This document shows positions 1-6,909 of a stretch of 64,000 nucleotides of DNA, in pieces (the stretch's first letter is position 1; each line of letters begins with the position of its first letter). The stretch is from positions 4,734,001 to 4,798,000 of the forward strand of contig NZ_LT629775.1 of NCBI RefSeq assembly GCF_900105395.1, read 5' to 3'. A model generated the notes under the pieces. It saw only the letters and a list, made by a program, of their open reading frames with translations, had not been told where the DNA came from and did no database searches. The translations under genes and the position numbers were made by a program. The stretch is from Streptomyces sp. TLI_053. GTDB taxonomy: Bacteria; Actinomycetota; Actinomycetes; Streptomycetales; Streptomycetaceae.

Positions 1-2
1 AC

Positions 3-161
3 GGCGTGACCACCACGAGCGGCAAGCTCGTACGGCAGTGGCTGCCCGACTTCGACCGGGCCGGCGCGGTCAAGGTCGGCGAGGTCGAGCTCGGGCCGGT
101 GGCCGTCGTACTCAAGGCGACCCGGGCGGCCGCGGTACTGCGAAACGTCAAGGTGCAGTGA
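3..161 (+). CDS. C-terminal fragment of phage virion protein (probably major capsid)
   Basis: The reading frame is open from the window edge and stops at TGA 159-161; the start lies outside. The 52 visible residues end in a beta-strand-like run (GPVAVVLKATRAAAVLRNVKVQ without its last two residues is the core) with basic and hydrophobic alternation, as in the end of a capsid or decoration protein. The stop overlaps the ATG of the next gene (TGATG), so it belongs to the head-tail operon. Capsid is inferred mainly from position directly upstream of the connector genes; no diagnostic motif is visible. Confidence 0.5.
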   Translation, partial: GVTTTSGKLVRQWLPDFDRAGAVKVGEVELGPVAVVLKATRAAAVLRNVKVQ

Positions 162-415
162 TGCCGCACGCGATCGCCTCCCCGTACGGGGATGACGGCC
201 CGGTTGCCGGCGTCCACTTCACCGCCGGCCGGGCCACCGTCGACGAACTCGGCGCCGGGGCCCGACTGTACTTCCTGCGGCACGAGTACCAGATCGAGCA
301 GCTCGACGACACCGACGAGCAGGGCCCGACGGGCGACGACCCGCCCCCGCCCACCACCGCCAAGGGGCGCAGCCGCGCCAAGGAAGGGGCGGCGCCGCCC
401 GCGCCGCCCCGGTGA
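161..415 (+). CDS. small phage head protein, hypothetical
   Basis: This 84-residue protein starts at an ATG overlapping the previous stop by one base, which implies translational coupling. The first 50 residues look folded (a short beta/alpha core around ATVDELGAGARLYFLRHEY), and the last 35 are a Pro, Lys and Ala-rich tail that is probably disordered. Small proteins of this kind commonly sit between capsid and connector genes in actinophages, but I do not recognise a named family. Role in head completion is inferred from order only. Confidence 0.6.
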   Translation: MPHAIASPYGDDGPVAGVHFTAGRATVDELGAGARLYFLRHEYQIEQLDDTDEQGPTGDDPPPPTTAKGRSRAKEGAAPPAPPR

Positions 416-421
416 TCGGGG

Positions 422-823
422 GTGGGCATCGTGGCACTCACCTACGCCACCCCCGAACAGCTCGCCACGTGGCTGGGCCGGCCCACGCCGGCGGACGCCG
501 AGCGGCTGCTCGCCCGCGCGTCCGCCGACGTCGACGCCGCGCTGCTCACCGCCTGCTACCCGGTCGACTCCACCGGCGCCCCTACCCGCCCCGAGCACGT
601 CGCCGCGCTGGCCGATGCCGCGTGCGCGCAAGTCGAGTACCAACTCGCCGCGGGCGAGGACGGGACCGGCGCGGCCGCGCGCTGGTCGAGCGTGAGCGCC
701 GGTGTGATCAGCCTCTCGGCGAGCAGCTCGGCCCCGCCCGGCGCGCTCGACCTGGCGCCCCGGGCCCGGCGCGCCCTGCAGCAGGCCGGACTCACCGGTC
801 ACGGGGTGGGCGCCCCATGGTGA
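422..823 (+). CDS. head-tail connector / adaptor protein (gp6-like)
   Basis: A 133-residue protein with the N-terminal pattern YATPEQLATWLG, then a helix-rich stretch with regularly spaced Ala and Leu, fits the gp6/gp15-type adaptor that plugs the portal in siphoviruses. It follows the capsid region and overlaps the next gene (stop TGA 821-823 lies inside ATGGTGA). GTG at 422 is used; GTG at 431 is an alternative that would drop three residues. Adaptor identity rests on the pattern and synteny, so it is probable rather than proven. Confidence 0.7.
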   Translation: MGIVALTYATPEQLATWLGRPTPADAERLLARASADVDAALLTACYPVDSTGAPTRPEHVAALADAACAQVEYQLAAGEDGTGAAARWSSVSAGVISLSASSSAPPGALDLAPRARRALQQAGLTGHGVGAPW

Positions 824-1140
824 CCCGCGTCCCCCGGTGGCTGCTGCGCCACCGCATCACCATCGAGCCGTACGTCGGAGAGTCCGCGTACGGGCCCATC
901 TACGGCCCGCCCCTCGACGACGTGCCCGCGCTCGTCTCCGAGTCGGCGCGGCTCGTGCGCGCCCCGGACGGGCGGCAGGTTGTCAGCTTGGCGCAGGTCG
1001 TGCTCGACCTCGACACCGACGTGCCGGCCGGCTCCCGGATCACCCTGCCGACCGGCCGCACAACCGTGCCGATCACCGTCTCGACCGTCGACGCGCCGGG
1101 CCTGCCCGCGCCCGCCCACCAGGAGGTGAGCTGCGAATGA
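817..1140 (+). CDS. head closure (stopper) protein
   Basis: This 107-residue protein is rich in predicted beta strands (RHRITIEPY, VSLAQVVLDL, RTTVPITVSTV) and carries the DLDTDVPAGSRITLP signature seen in small head-closure or minor capsid proteins of siphoviruses. The ATG at 817 overlaps the end of the adaptor gene by 7 bases and its own stop overlaps the next ATG (ATGA), so the four head-tail genes form one coupled unit. It would sit under the adaptor ring and seal the packaged head before tail joining. Confidence 0.65.
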   Translation: MVTRVPRWLLRHRITIEPYVGESAYGPIYGPPLDDVPALVSESARLVRAPDGRQVVSLAQVVLDLDTDVPAGSRITLPTGRTTVPITVSTVDAPGLPAPAHQEVSCE

Positions 1141-1490
1141 GCCGACCCCGCTCCCGGATCGAGTGGACCGGTGACGCTGTCCTGCGGGCCGAACGCGCCG
1201 GCGCCGCGCGCGGCCTGCTCGCCGCCGCCGAGCACGTGCTGCAGAAGTCGCGCGAGGTAGTACCGATCGAAGAGGGCACCCTCGCGCGCTCCGGCGTCGC
1301 GTCCGTCGACGAGCAGCAGCTCGTCGCCGGAGTCTCCTACGACACCCCTTACGCGACCAGGGTGCACGAGGATCTCAACGCCCGCCACGACCAGGGCCGG
1401 ACAGCGAAGTACCTCGAACGCCCGGCCGCTCAAGAGGCCGGGGCGGTCGAGCAGATCATCGCGGCCGCGGTGCGGCGCGCGCTCCGCTAG
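1137..1490 (+). CDS. HK97 gp10-like neck / virion morphogenesis protein
   Basis: This 117-residue protein has the family hallmark VPIEEGTLARSG (usual form VPvdTGtLrrSg) followed by beta strands ending YDTPYATRVHED, and a helical C-terminus. HK97 gp10-like proteins link the head completion complex to the tail. The ATG overlaps the preceding TGA by ATGA. Length and position between head closure and tail terminator genes are normal for the family. Confidence 0.75.
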   Translation: MSRPRSRIEWTGDAVLRAERAGAARGLLAAAEHVLQKSREVVPIEEGTLARSGVASVDEQQLVAGVSYDTPYATRVHEDLNARHDQGRTAKYLERPAAQEAGAVEQIIAAAVRRALR

Positions 1491-1509
1491 ACCGCCCCAA
1501 CAGGCCCGA

Positions 1510-1731
1510 CTAGCTCGCGTCGTCCAGGTCCTTACGCGCACGCTCGAACGCCTCCCTAGCGTCGTCGAGCTCCTTGTAGGCCGCCTTGTGCGCCGCTTCC
1601 GTCAGGTTGGGCACGTCCCCCGGCCCGAGGGCCGCCCCGTTCACGAGCCTACTCACGGCGTTCTCAGCAGCGTTCAGCCTCGCGAGCGCAGCGTCGTAGG
1701 CACGCTGCAGATCGTCAATTCCCTTACTCAC
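1510..1731 (-). CDS. small antisense coiled-coil protein inside the tail operon
   Basis: A 73-residue protein is encoded opposite to all surrounding structural genes. It is almost entirely amphipathic helix, with heptad-like Ala, Leu and charged spacing (LQRAYDAALARLNAAE, then ELDDAREAFERARKDLDD), so a coiled coil is likely. GTG start at 1731 is preceded on the minus strand by AAAGGAAAG at good spacing, which argues that it is real. Its base composition is a little less GC-rich than its neighbours. It resembles a moron (a gene expressed independently from a prophage); function unknown. Confidence 0.55.
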   Translation of the reverse strand: MSKGIDDLQRAYDAALARLNAAENAVSRLVNGAALGPGDVPNLTEAAHKAAYKELDDAREAFERARKDLDDAS

Positions 1732-1815
1732 CAGTCACTTTCCTTTCCATCTGCCCCGCCCTTCGACGCTACCTCGTGCCGCGGCGAATCGAAGACTCGT
1801 CCGGAGGCGAAGCAC

Positions 1816-2235
1816 TTGCCCGACCTGCTCGACTCCCTCGCCCGCTACCTGCAGGCCGCCGGCCTGCTCACCTACGACCCCACCGGGATCAAGGGCGACA
1901 CGTTTATCGAGCTCATGCCGCCGGCGCCCGACCGCGCGGTGCAGCTCTCCCTCTACGGCGCCAGCACCCCCGACCCGCTCAATCCCTGGGACGAGCGGTC
2001 CCTGCAGGTACGGGTCCGCGGTACCGCCGACCCGCGGGTATCCCGCGCCCGCGCGGAAACGATCTTCTCTACGCTGCACGGGCTCGCCGGAGTCGAGCTC
2101 CCGGGCAGGCTGTGGCTCGTGCTGTGCATCGCGCAGCAAACCCCCGCCCCGCTCGGCGTCGACGCCGCCGGCCGCCACGAGCACACCACGAACTTCCGCC
2201 TCGACGTCGAGGCGCTCAATCCCCGACCTACCTAG
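1816..2235 (+). CDS. tail terminator / minor capsid protein
   Basis: The 139-residue protein begins at TTG 1816 because GGAGG at 1803-1807 is ideally spaced and no ATG or GTG start fits the conserved beginning LPDLLDSLARYLQ. It contains RVRGTADPRVSRARAETIFSTL without its last residues as the central helix-strand unit and ends in beta strands, matching tail terminator proteins that cap the growing tail tube and contact the neck. It lies between the neck gene and the major tail protein, the usual place. The stop is followed directly by the major tail protein ribosome site. Confidence 0.7.
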   Translation: MPDLLDSLARYLQAAGLLTYDPTGIKGDTFIELMPPAPDRAVQLSLYGASTPDPLNPWDERSLQVRVRGTADPRVSRARAETIFSTLHGLAGVELPGRLWLVLCIAQQTPAPLGVDAAGRHEHTTNFRLDVEALNPRPT

Positions 2236-2246
2236 GAGGTGACCCC

Positions 2247-2741
2247 ATGGCGACCCCCGGAACCGCTCGCCCGATCGACGCCCGAGGCTGGCTGTTCGAG
2301 GTGCAGGACCTGACGGCCAGCACTGAGACATGGCTGCGCGTGGGCCTGCTGACGTCCTTCTCGCACTCGCCGGGCGAGAACGAGGAGACGGAGGACATCA
2401 CCACGTTCGACGACGACGGCCACTACTCGCAGGACATCATGCAGCGTGGCGCATCCATCTCCCTGGAGTCCAAGTACGCCGCGGACAAGACCGGCGCGCG
2501 CGACCCCGGGCAGGCGTACGTCGACGAGAAGTGGGTGCCCCGTCTCGGCGCCGAGTCGCACAACCCCGTGCGGTGGCGCCACCGGACCCAAACCGCGTGG
2601 GTGGTGTGGGATGCCACGGTCAGCCCGGGTGAGCAGGGCGGCGGGACCACGGAGAAGACCAGTTGGAGCGCGACGATCACCCGGTGTGGCAAGCCGTCGA
2701 CCGCCGCGGTGACCCCGCCGCCGGCCGGGGGTGGCTCGTGA
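2247..2741 (+). CDS. major tail tube protein
   Basis: A 164-residue protein with a very strong ribosome binding site (AGGAGGTG at 2234-2241), as expected for an abundant virion subunit. It is beta-rich and has an acidic loop (GENEETEDITTFDDDGHYSQ) typical of tail tube subunits of long non-contractile tails, and a Gly/Pro-rich end. It precedes the tail assembly chaperone genes, the fixed order in siphoviruses. The stop overlaps the GTG of the next gene. Confidence 0.8.
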   Translation: MATPGTARPIDARGWLFEVQDLTASTETWLRVGLLTSFSHSPGENEETEDITTFDDDGHYSQDIMQRGASISLESKYAADKTGARDPGQAYVDEKWVPRLGAESHNPVRWRHRTQTAWVVWDATVSPGEQGGGTTEKTSWSATITRCGKPSTAAVTPPPAGGGS

Positions 2742-3211
2742 TCGACGACGAGCTCGACCTCGACCACCAGGACCAGCCCGCCGGCAGGTGCGCGGACTTC
2801 GATGCGTTCTTCGCCGAGCAGGCCACTACCGAACACGCAGAAACGTTTCAGCTGTACGGCCGGACGTACCGCCTCCCGGACGCCCTGCCGTTGATGTTCA
2901 CGCTGCAGATGGAGCGGCTGCAGGCGTCCGACGATCCGGACGACGTGCGCTCGATGCTGCGGACCCTGGTAGGCGAGGATGCCCTCGACCACTGGGCGGA
3001 GCAGGGCATGACCGACCGGCAGCTCGGCATCGTGCTCATCTACGCAGCCGCGACCGTGCGCCGGCCTGGCAGCATCACCCTGCAGCGCGCCGCCGAGCTC
3101 TACGACCAGCAGAACGCGGCCGCGGGAAAAGCCCCGACGCCGCCGGCCCCGAACCGGGCAACCCGCCGGAAGACGGGGCGGCGGCGGGCGGGCTCTGGTC
3201 GGCGGTCCTGA
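2738..3211 (+). CDS. tail assembly chaperone, upstream (gpG-like)
   Basis: The 157-residue protein starts at GTG 2738, overlapping the major tail protein stop (GTGA). It has an acidic N-terminus (DDELDLDHQD), a conserved YGRTYRLPDALPLMFTLQME core and a helical body ending in a basic, low-complexity tail made by reading past the frameshift site. Such chaperones coat the tape measure during tail tube assembly and are absent from the virion. The slippery heptamer G GGA AAA at 3124-3130 lies in its zero frame, so a fraction of ribosomes should shift and make the longer product. Confidence 0.8.
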   Translation: MIDDELDLDHQDQPAGRCADFDAFFAEQATTEHAETFQLYGRTYRLPDALPLMFTLQMERLQASDDPDDVRSMLRTLVGEDALDHWAEQGMTDRQLGIVLIYAAATVRRPGSITLQRAAELYDQQNAAAGKAPTPPAPNRATRRKTGRRRAGSGRRS

Positions 3212-3420
3212 CACACTGGGCCGCCGTCGAGGCGGACCTCGCACGCACCTACCACCTCACCCCCGAGCAGATTGCCGCGCTCACTGAGCGGCGGTTCGTC
3301 GTCCTGCTCGGCGGACTCGACGAACACAGCCGCTTCCGGGCGCTCTGGGCGCGCACCCCCCGCACCGTCTCGACGGCGGCGGAGATCGCAGCGATCACGG
3401 GCCTGCCTGCCGAGGGCTGA
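2738..3420 (+). CDS. tail assembly chaperone fusion (gpG-GT-like) made by -1 frameshift
   Basis: If ribosomes slip back one base at 3124-3130, the first 131 codons of the chaperone are joined to a 96-residue extension read from base 3130 to the stop at 3418-3420. The extension contains LWSAVLTHWAAVEADLARTYHLT without its last residues and a conserved ALTERRFVVLLGGL motif, the usual T domain that recruits tail tube subunits. It has no start or ribosome site of its own, as is normal. The predicted fusion is 227 residues. Confidence 0.75.
3124..3130 (+). promoter_or_regulatory. programmed -1 ribosomal frameshift site (GGGAAAA)
   Basis: The heptamer GGGAAAA is placed exactly as G GGA AAA in the frame of the upstream chaperone (frame 2 of the window), and the downstream domain continues in frame 1. 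Gly and Lys tRNAs can re-pair on GGG AAA. This is the classical form X XXY YYZ used by many siphovirus tail chaperone genes. The following 80 bases are GC-rich and could form a stimulatory structure. Confidence 0.8.
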
Positions 3421-3506
3421 GCCCGAGCTGCACCTGAGCGAACACAACGACCTTCCGGCAGCGGATCATCCGCGGTTGGTTGCGCTCGGCGAGGGGGTGA
3501 GCCGAG

Positions 3507-5951
3507 TTGGCGCTCACCGTCGGCGAACTGCTCGCCACCATCACCGTCGACGACGCCCCGGCCGAGGCCGGACTGCGTCGCACCGAACAGAACATCCGCC
3601 GTACCGCGCAGGTCATCGAGGACGAAGCGGGCCGGGCCGGACAGGCAGCCGGACGCGAGCTCGGCGAGCAACTCGCCGAGGAGTCCGAGCGCGGCGCCGA
3701 GCGCGCCGGCTCCGGCATCACCAGCGCACTCGGGGCCGTCAAGGGCGCCTTGATCGGCGGCGCGATCGGCGCCGCCCTCATGGCAGGGCTGTCCGAGGCC
3801 GTCGAGCAGGACAAGGGGACCGACCTCCTTGCAGCGCGGCTCGGCGCCACCCCGGAGCAGTCCGAGCGGCTCGGGAAGGCCGCCGGGAAGCTGTTCACCG
3901 GCGGCTACTCCGAGTCCGTCGAGGCCGCTAACGAAGCTCTCCAACACCTCTGGCAGCAAGGGCTCGTCCCGGCCGACGCGACGGCCGAGCAGCTACAGCA
4001 GGTCGGCGGCCGCGCGCAGCAGGTCGCCGACATTCTCGGCGAGGAAGTCGGCCCCGTCGCCAAATCCGTTGGGCAAATGCTCAAAACAGGAATGGCCAAG
4101 GATGCCGACGAAGCGTTCGACATTCTCGTAAGGGGAACTCAGCTCGGCGCAAATAAAGCCGAGGATTTGCTCGACACATTTAATGAATACCCGACGCAAT
4201 TTCGGGATTTGGGAATTGATGGAAAGCAGGCCATGGGCCTCATCCATCAGGGCCTGGAAGCTGGCGCGCGCGATGCCGATGTCGTCGCAGACGCTTTCAA
4301 AGAACTAAATATCCGAGTCAAGGACGGCAGCGCCGCCGACGGCCTTAAGTCAATCGGCCTGAACGCCGATAAGATGGCGGCCGCTTTCAACAAGGGCGGG
4401 CCGGAGGCGAACGCCGCACTTGATCAGATCATGGATCGGCTGCGGCAGGTCAAGGACCCGTCCGAGCGTTCCAAGCTCGCGTTCTCGCTGCTGGGCACGC
4501 AGGCCGAAGACCTTTCCAAGGCGCTTTTCTCGCTCGACCCGTCGAGCGCGGTCGCAGGGCTCGGCGCCGTCGACGGCGCGGCCGCCAAGGCGGGCGACAC
4601 CATGCGGGACAACGCCTCGACCCGTTGGACGGCGTTCACGCGCGGCCTGCAGCAGGGCGCCGTCGACGTGCTCGGCTCCAAGGTCGTGCCCGCCCTCATG
4701 GCGGCCGCGGATTGGGTCGGCACGCTCGGCCAGAAGTACGACACCGCCCGCAAGTTCGTCGGCGAGCACAGCCTCGCGTTCAGCATCGCGGCCGGCATCA
4801 TCGGCGCCATCCTGCTGCCCACGCTCATCGCGCTTGGGGTGCAGGCCACCGTCACCACCGCTACCACGGTGGCCGGTTGGGCGGCGCAGGCCGCGGCCGC
4901 GGTGCGCACCGGCGCAACCTACCTCCTCACCAACGCGGAGATGCTCGCCGGTTGGGCAGCGCAGGGCGTCGCCGCCGTTGCGGCCGGCGCCCGGGTGGTC
5001 GGGGCGTGGGTGCTCATGGGCGCGCAGAGCCTGCTACAGGCCGCGCGCATGGCGGCCGCATGGGTGATCGCGCTCGGCCCTGTCGGGTGGATCATCGCCG
5101 CCGTAGTCGGCTTGGTCGCCCTGGTCGTCAGCAACTGGGACACAGTCAGCGGCGCGACGGCCGCCGCGTGGAATTGGATCGTCGGCTTTGTGAAGTCGGC
5201 GGCCGGCTGGCTCGTCGACGTATTCCTGAATTGGACGTTGATCGGACTCCTGATCAAGCATTGGGATTCCATAAAGTCGGGCGCTATCACAGGCTGGAAT
5301 GCGACCGTGGATTTCGTCCGTGGCATTCCCGGGCACATCGTCGAGTTTTTCCTGAACTGGACTCTCGTCGGACTGCTTATAAAGCACTGGGATTCGATCC
5401 GCTCGGGCGTGGCCGAGAAGGCGTCCGGGCTCGTCTCGGACGTCAAGGCGCTGCCCGGCCGAATCGCCGAAGGGCTCGGAAATCTCGGCTCGCTGCTGGT
5501 CGACAAGGGCCGCGACATCGTGCGCGGCCTGTGGTCCGGAATTCAGTCCATGGGCGGCTGGCTCAAGGACACCTTGATGGGCTGGGCCAAGAATCTCATT
5601 CCGGGCCCGATCGCCAAGGCGCTGGGAATCCACAGCCCAAGTCGGGTCATGGCCCGGCAGGTCGGTCGGTGGATTCCCGCCGGCATCGTTTCGGGGATTG
5701 AGGGCGCGCAGCCCGAACTCGCCGCCGCGATGCGGGACCTGGTCGAGGTGCCGGACACTCCCGCGCTCGCGGCGGCCGCGCGCACGCCGCTCCCCGCGGT
5801 GGCCGCGCCGCTTCCGGCCGCCGCCTACGGCCCGGCCGGCGGACAGCTCGGCGGCGGGCCGCTGCTGCACATCGAGCAGTTCAACGCCGGTGGCCAGTCG
5901 CCCGAGCAGCTCGCGGCCGCGCTCGGGTGGGAGCTCAAGGTGAGGGGGTGA
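3507..5951 (+). CDS. tail tape measure protein
   Basis: At 814 residues it is the largest phage gene here and sets tail length. The N-terminal 60 residues are helical and charged, followed by a Gly/Ala-rich hydrophobic stretch near residues 75-98, the conserved tape-measure pattern with FKELNIRVKDGS and ALFSLDPSSAV, and long hydrophobic segments near 420-455 and 510-545 that may insert in the host membrane during DNA entry. TTG start at 3507 follows GAGGGGGTGA. Two 42-residue tandem repeats lie at about 571-635. Parts of the gene (about 4060-4330 and 5200-5400) are clearly less GC-rich than the rest, suggesting mosaic origin. Confidence 0.9.
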   Translation: MALTVGELLATITVDDAPAEAGLRRTEQNIRRTAQVIEDEAGRAGQAAGRELGEQLAEESERGAERAGSGITSALGAVKGALIGGAIGAALMAGLSEAVEQDKGTDLLAARLGATPEQSERLGKAAGKLFTGGYSESVEAANEALQHLWQQGLVPADATAEQLQQVGGRAQQVADILGEEVGPVAKSVGQMLKTGMAKDADEAFDILVRGTQLGANKAEDLLDTFNEYPTQFRDLGIDGKQAMGLIHQGLEAGARDADVVADAFKELNIRVKDGSAADGLKSIGLNADKMAAAFNKGGPEANAALDQIMDRLRQVKDPSERSKLAFSLLGTQAEDLSKALFSLDPSSAVAGLGAVDGAAAKAGDTMRDNASTRWTAFTRGLQQGAVDVLGSKVVPALMAAADWVGTLGQKYDTARKFVGEHSLAFSIAAGIIGAILLPTLIALGVQATVTTATTVAGWAAQAAAAVRTGATYLLTNAEMLAGWAAQGVAAVAAGARVVGAWVLMGAQSLLQAARMAAAWVIALGPVGWIIAAVVGLVALVVSNWDTVSGATAAAWNWIVGFVKSAAGWLVDVFLNWTLIGLLIKHWDSIKSGAITGWNATVDFVRGIPGHIVEFFLNWTLVGLLIKHWDSIRSGVAEKASGLVSDVKALPGRIAEGLGNLGSLLVDKGRDIVRGLWSGIQSMGGWLKDTLMGWAKNLIPGPIAKALGIHSPSRVMARQVGRWIPAGIVSGIEGAQPELAAAMRDLVEVPDTPALAAAARTPLPAVAAPLPAAAYGPAGGQLGGGPLLHIEQFNAGGQSPEQLAAALGWELKVRG
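5217..5409 (+). repeat. tandem duplication inside the tape measure gene
   Basis: Two copies with a period of 126 bp (42 codons) encode FLNWTLIGLLIKHWDSIKSG and FLNWTLVGLLIKHWDSIRSG. The DNA copies have drifted at synonymous sites, so the duplication is not recent. Change in tape measure length is expected to change tail length. Confidence 0.85.
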
Positions 5952-5955
5952 GGCT

Positions 5956-6873
5956 GTGGCGGGCGACCGCGTCACCCTGCCGGGGCACATCCAGTTCGGT
6001 GAGCTCCTGCTCGGCCCCGGCACCCCCTACCGGTGGCGGAAGCTGAGCGGCTGGTCCGACTCCCCCGCGTGGGATTCGGGCACAACCAACCGCCCGGCCG
6101 GCCACGGCGCTTACCCCGGTGCCCTGTGGGCGCAGCCGCGCACGGTGACGGTTGAAGACATCGTGATCCGGGCGCCGGCCGCCCGGATCGGCGCGGTCGT
6201 CGGCGCATTCGAGGCGGGCGCGGCGTCGATCGACGACGAGCTGCCGCTCGTCGTGTGCGTCGACGAACGCGGGCCGCTGCTGGTGTGGGCGCGGTGCCTG
6301 CGGTGGTCGGTGCCCACCGGCCGCGGGTACCGGGTCGGCACCATCACCGGCGCCGCGCTGCAGTTCGAGGCGACCGACCCCCGCCGCTACGGCCTCACCG
6401 AGCGGCATGCCGACACCGGCCTGCCGATCGACGAGCAGGGCCTCGACTGGCACCTCGACCAGGCGGCCGAGCGTGGCCTCGACTGGCACCTCGACACCCC
6501 GCCCGGCGTCCCGCCGTCCGAGGACGGGATGACCTTCGGGTCCGGCGGGTCCACCGGCATCATCACCACCACCAACGCCGGTCGGGCCCCCGCACCCGCG
6601 GTGCTGGTGTTCACCGGGCCGGTTGAGCTGCCTTCGCTCGTCGACCTGCGGACCGGCCGGCGGTGGGAGTACGACATCACGCTCGGCCCGGGCGAGCAGC
6701 TCGTCGTCGACGGCGCGGCCGGCACGGTCACCCTGTCCGGCTCCTCCCGCATCCACACCGTGACCGACCGCTCGGCCCCCGAGCAGTTCCTCGTCGTCCC
6801 CCGGGCGTCTGCGACTTCGCGTTCGCCGGCGCCCCCGGTACCGTCCCGCACCCCGCCGCCCGCGCCCAAATGA
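5956..6873 (+). CDS. distal tail protein (Dit-like)
   Basis: This 305-residue protein follows the tape measure gene by four bases and starts at GTG 5956. The N-terminal half carries the phage tail family core (VTLPGHIQFGELLLGPGTPY, then ITGAALQFEATDPRRYG), typical of Dit, which forms the hexameric hub of the tail tip. The C-terminal half is a beta-sandwich-like region (VFTGPVELPSLVDLRTGRRW) that can carry receptor or carbohydrate binding. A short direct repeat (GLDWHLDQAAER, GLDWHLDTPPG) marks the linker at about residues 160-180. Confidence 0.75.
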   Translation: MAGDRVTLPGHIQFGELLLGPGTPYRWRKLSGWSDSPAWDSGTTNRPAGHGAYPGALWAQPRTVTVEDIVIRAPAARIGAVVGAFEAGAASIDDELPLVVCVDERGPLLVWARCLRWSVPTGRGYRVGTITGAALQFEATDPRRYGLTERHADTGLPIDEQGLDWHLDQAAERGLDWHLDTPPGVPPSEDGMTFGSGGSTGIITTTNAGRAPAPAVLVFTGPVELPSLVDLRTGRRWEYDITLGPGEQLVVDGAAGTVTLSGSSRIHTVTDRSAPEQFLVVPRASATSRSPAPPVPSRTPPPAPK

Positions 6874-6896
6874 ACTGGCGTGACGCCCACTGGTAA
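6870..6896 (+). CDS. possible eight-residue coupling ORF (MNWRDAHW)
   Basis: The ATG at 6870 overlaps the Dit stop (ATGA) and the frame ends at TAA 6894-6896, whose bases run into the Shine-Dalgarno sequence TAAGGAGG of the next gene. A ribosome finishing Dit could translate these eight codons and be released on top of the next start region. It may simply be chance; no homology can be claimed for so short a peptide. Confidence 0.3.
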   Translation: MNWRDAHW

Positions 6897-6909
6897 GGAG
6901 GAACACCGC

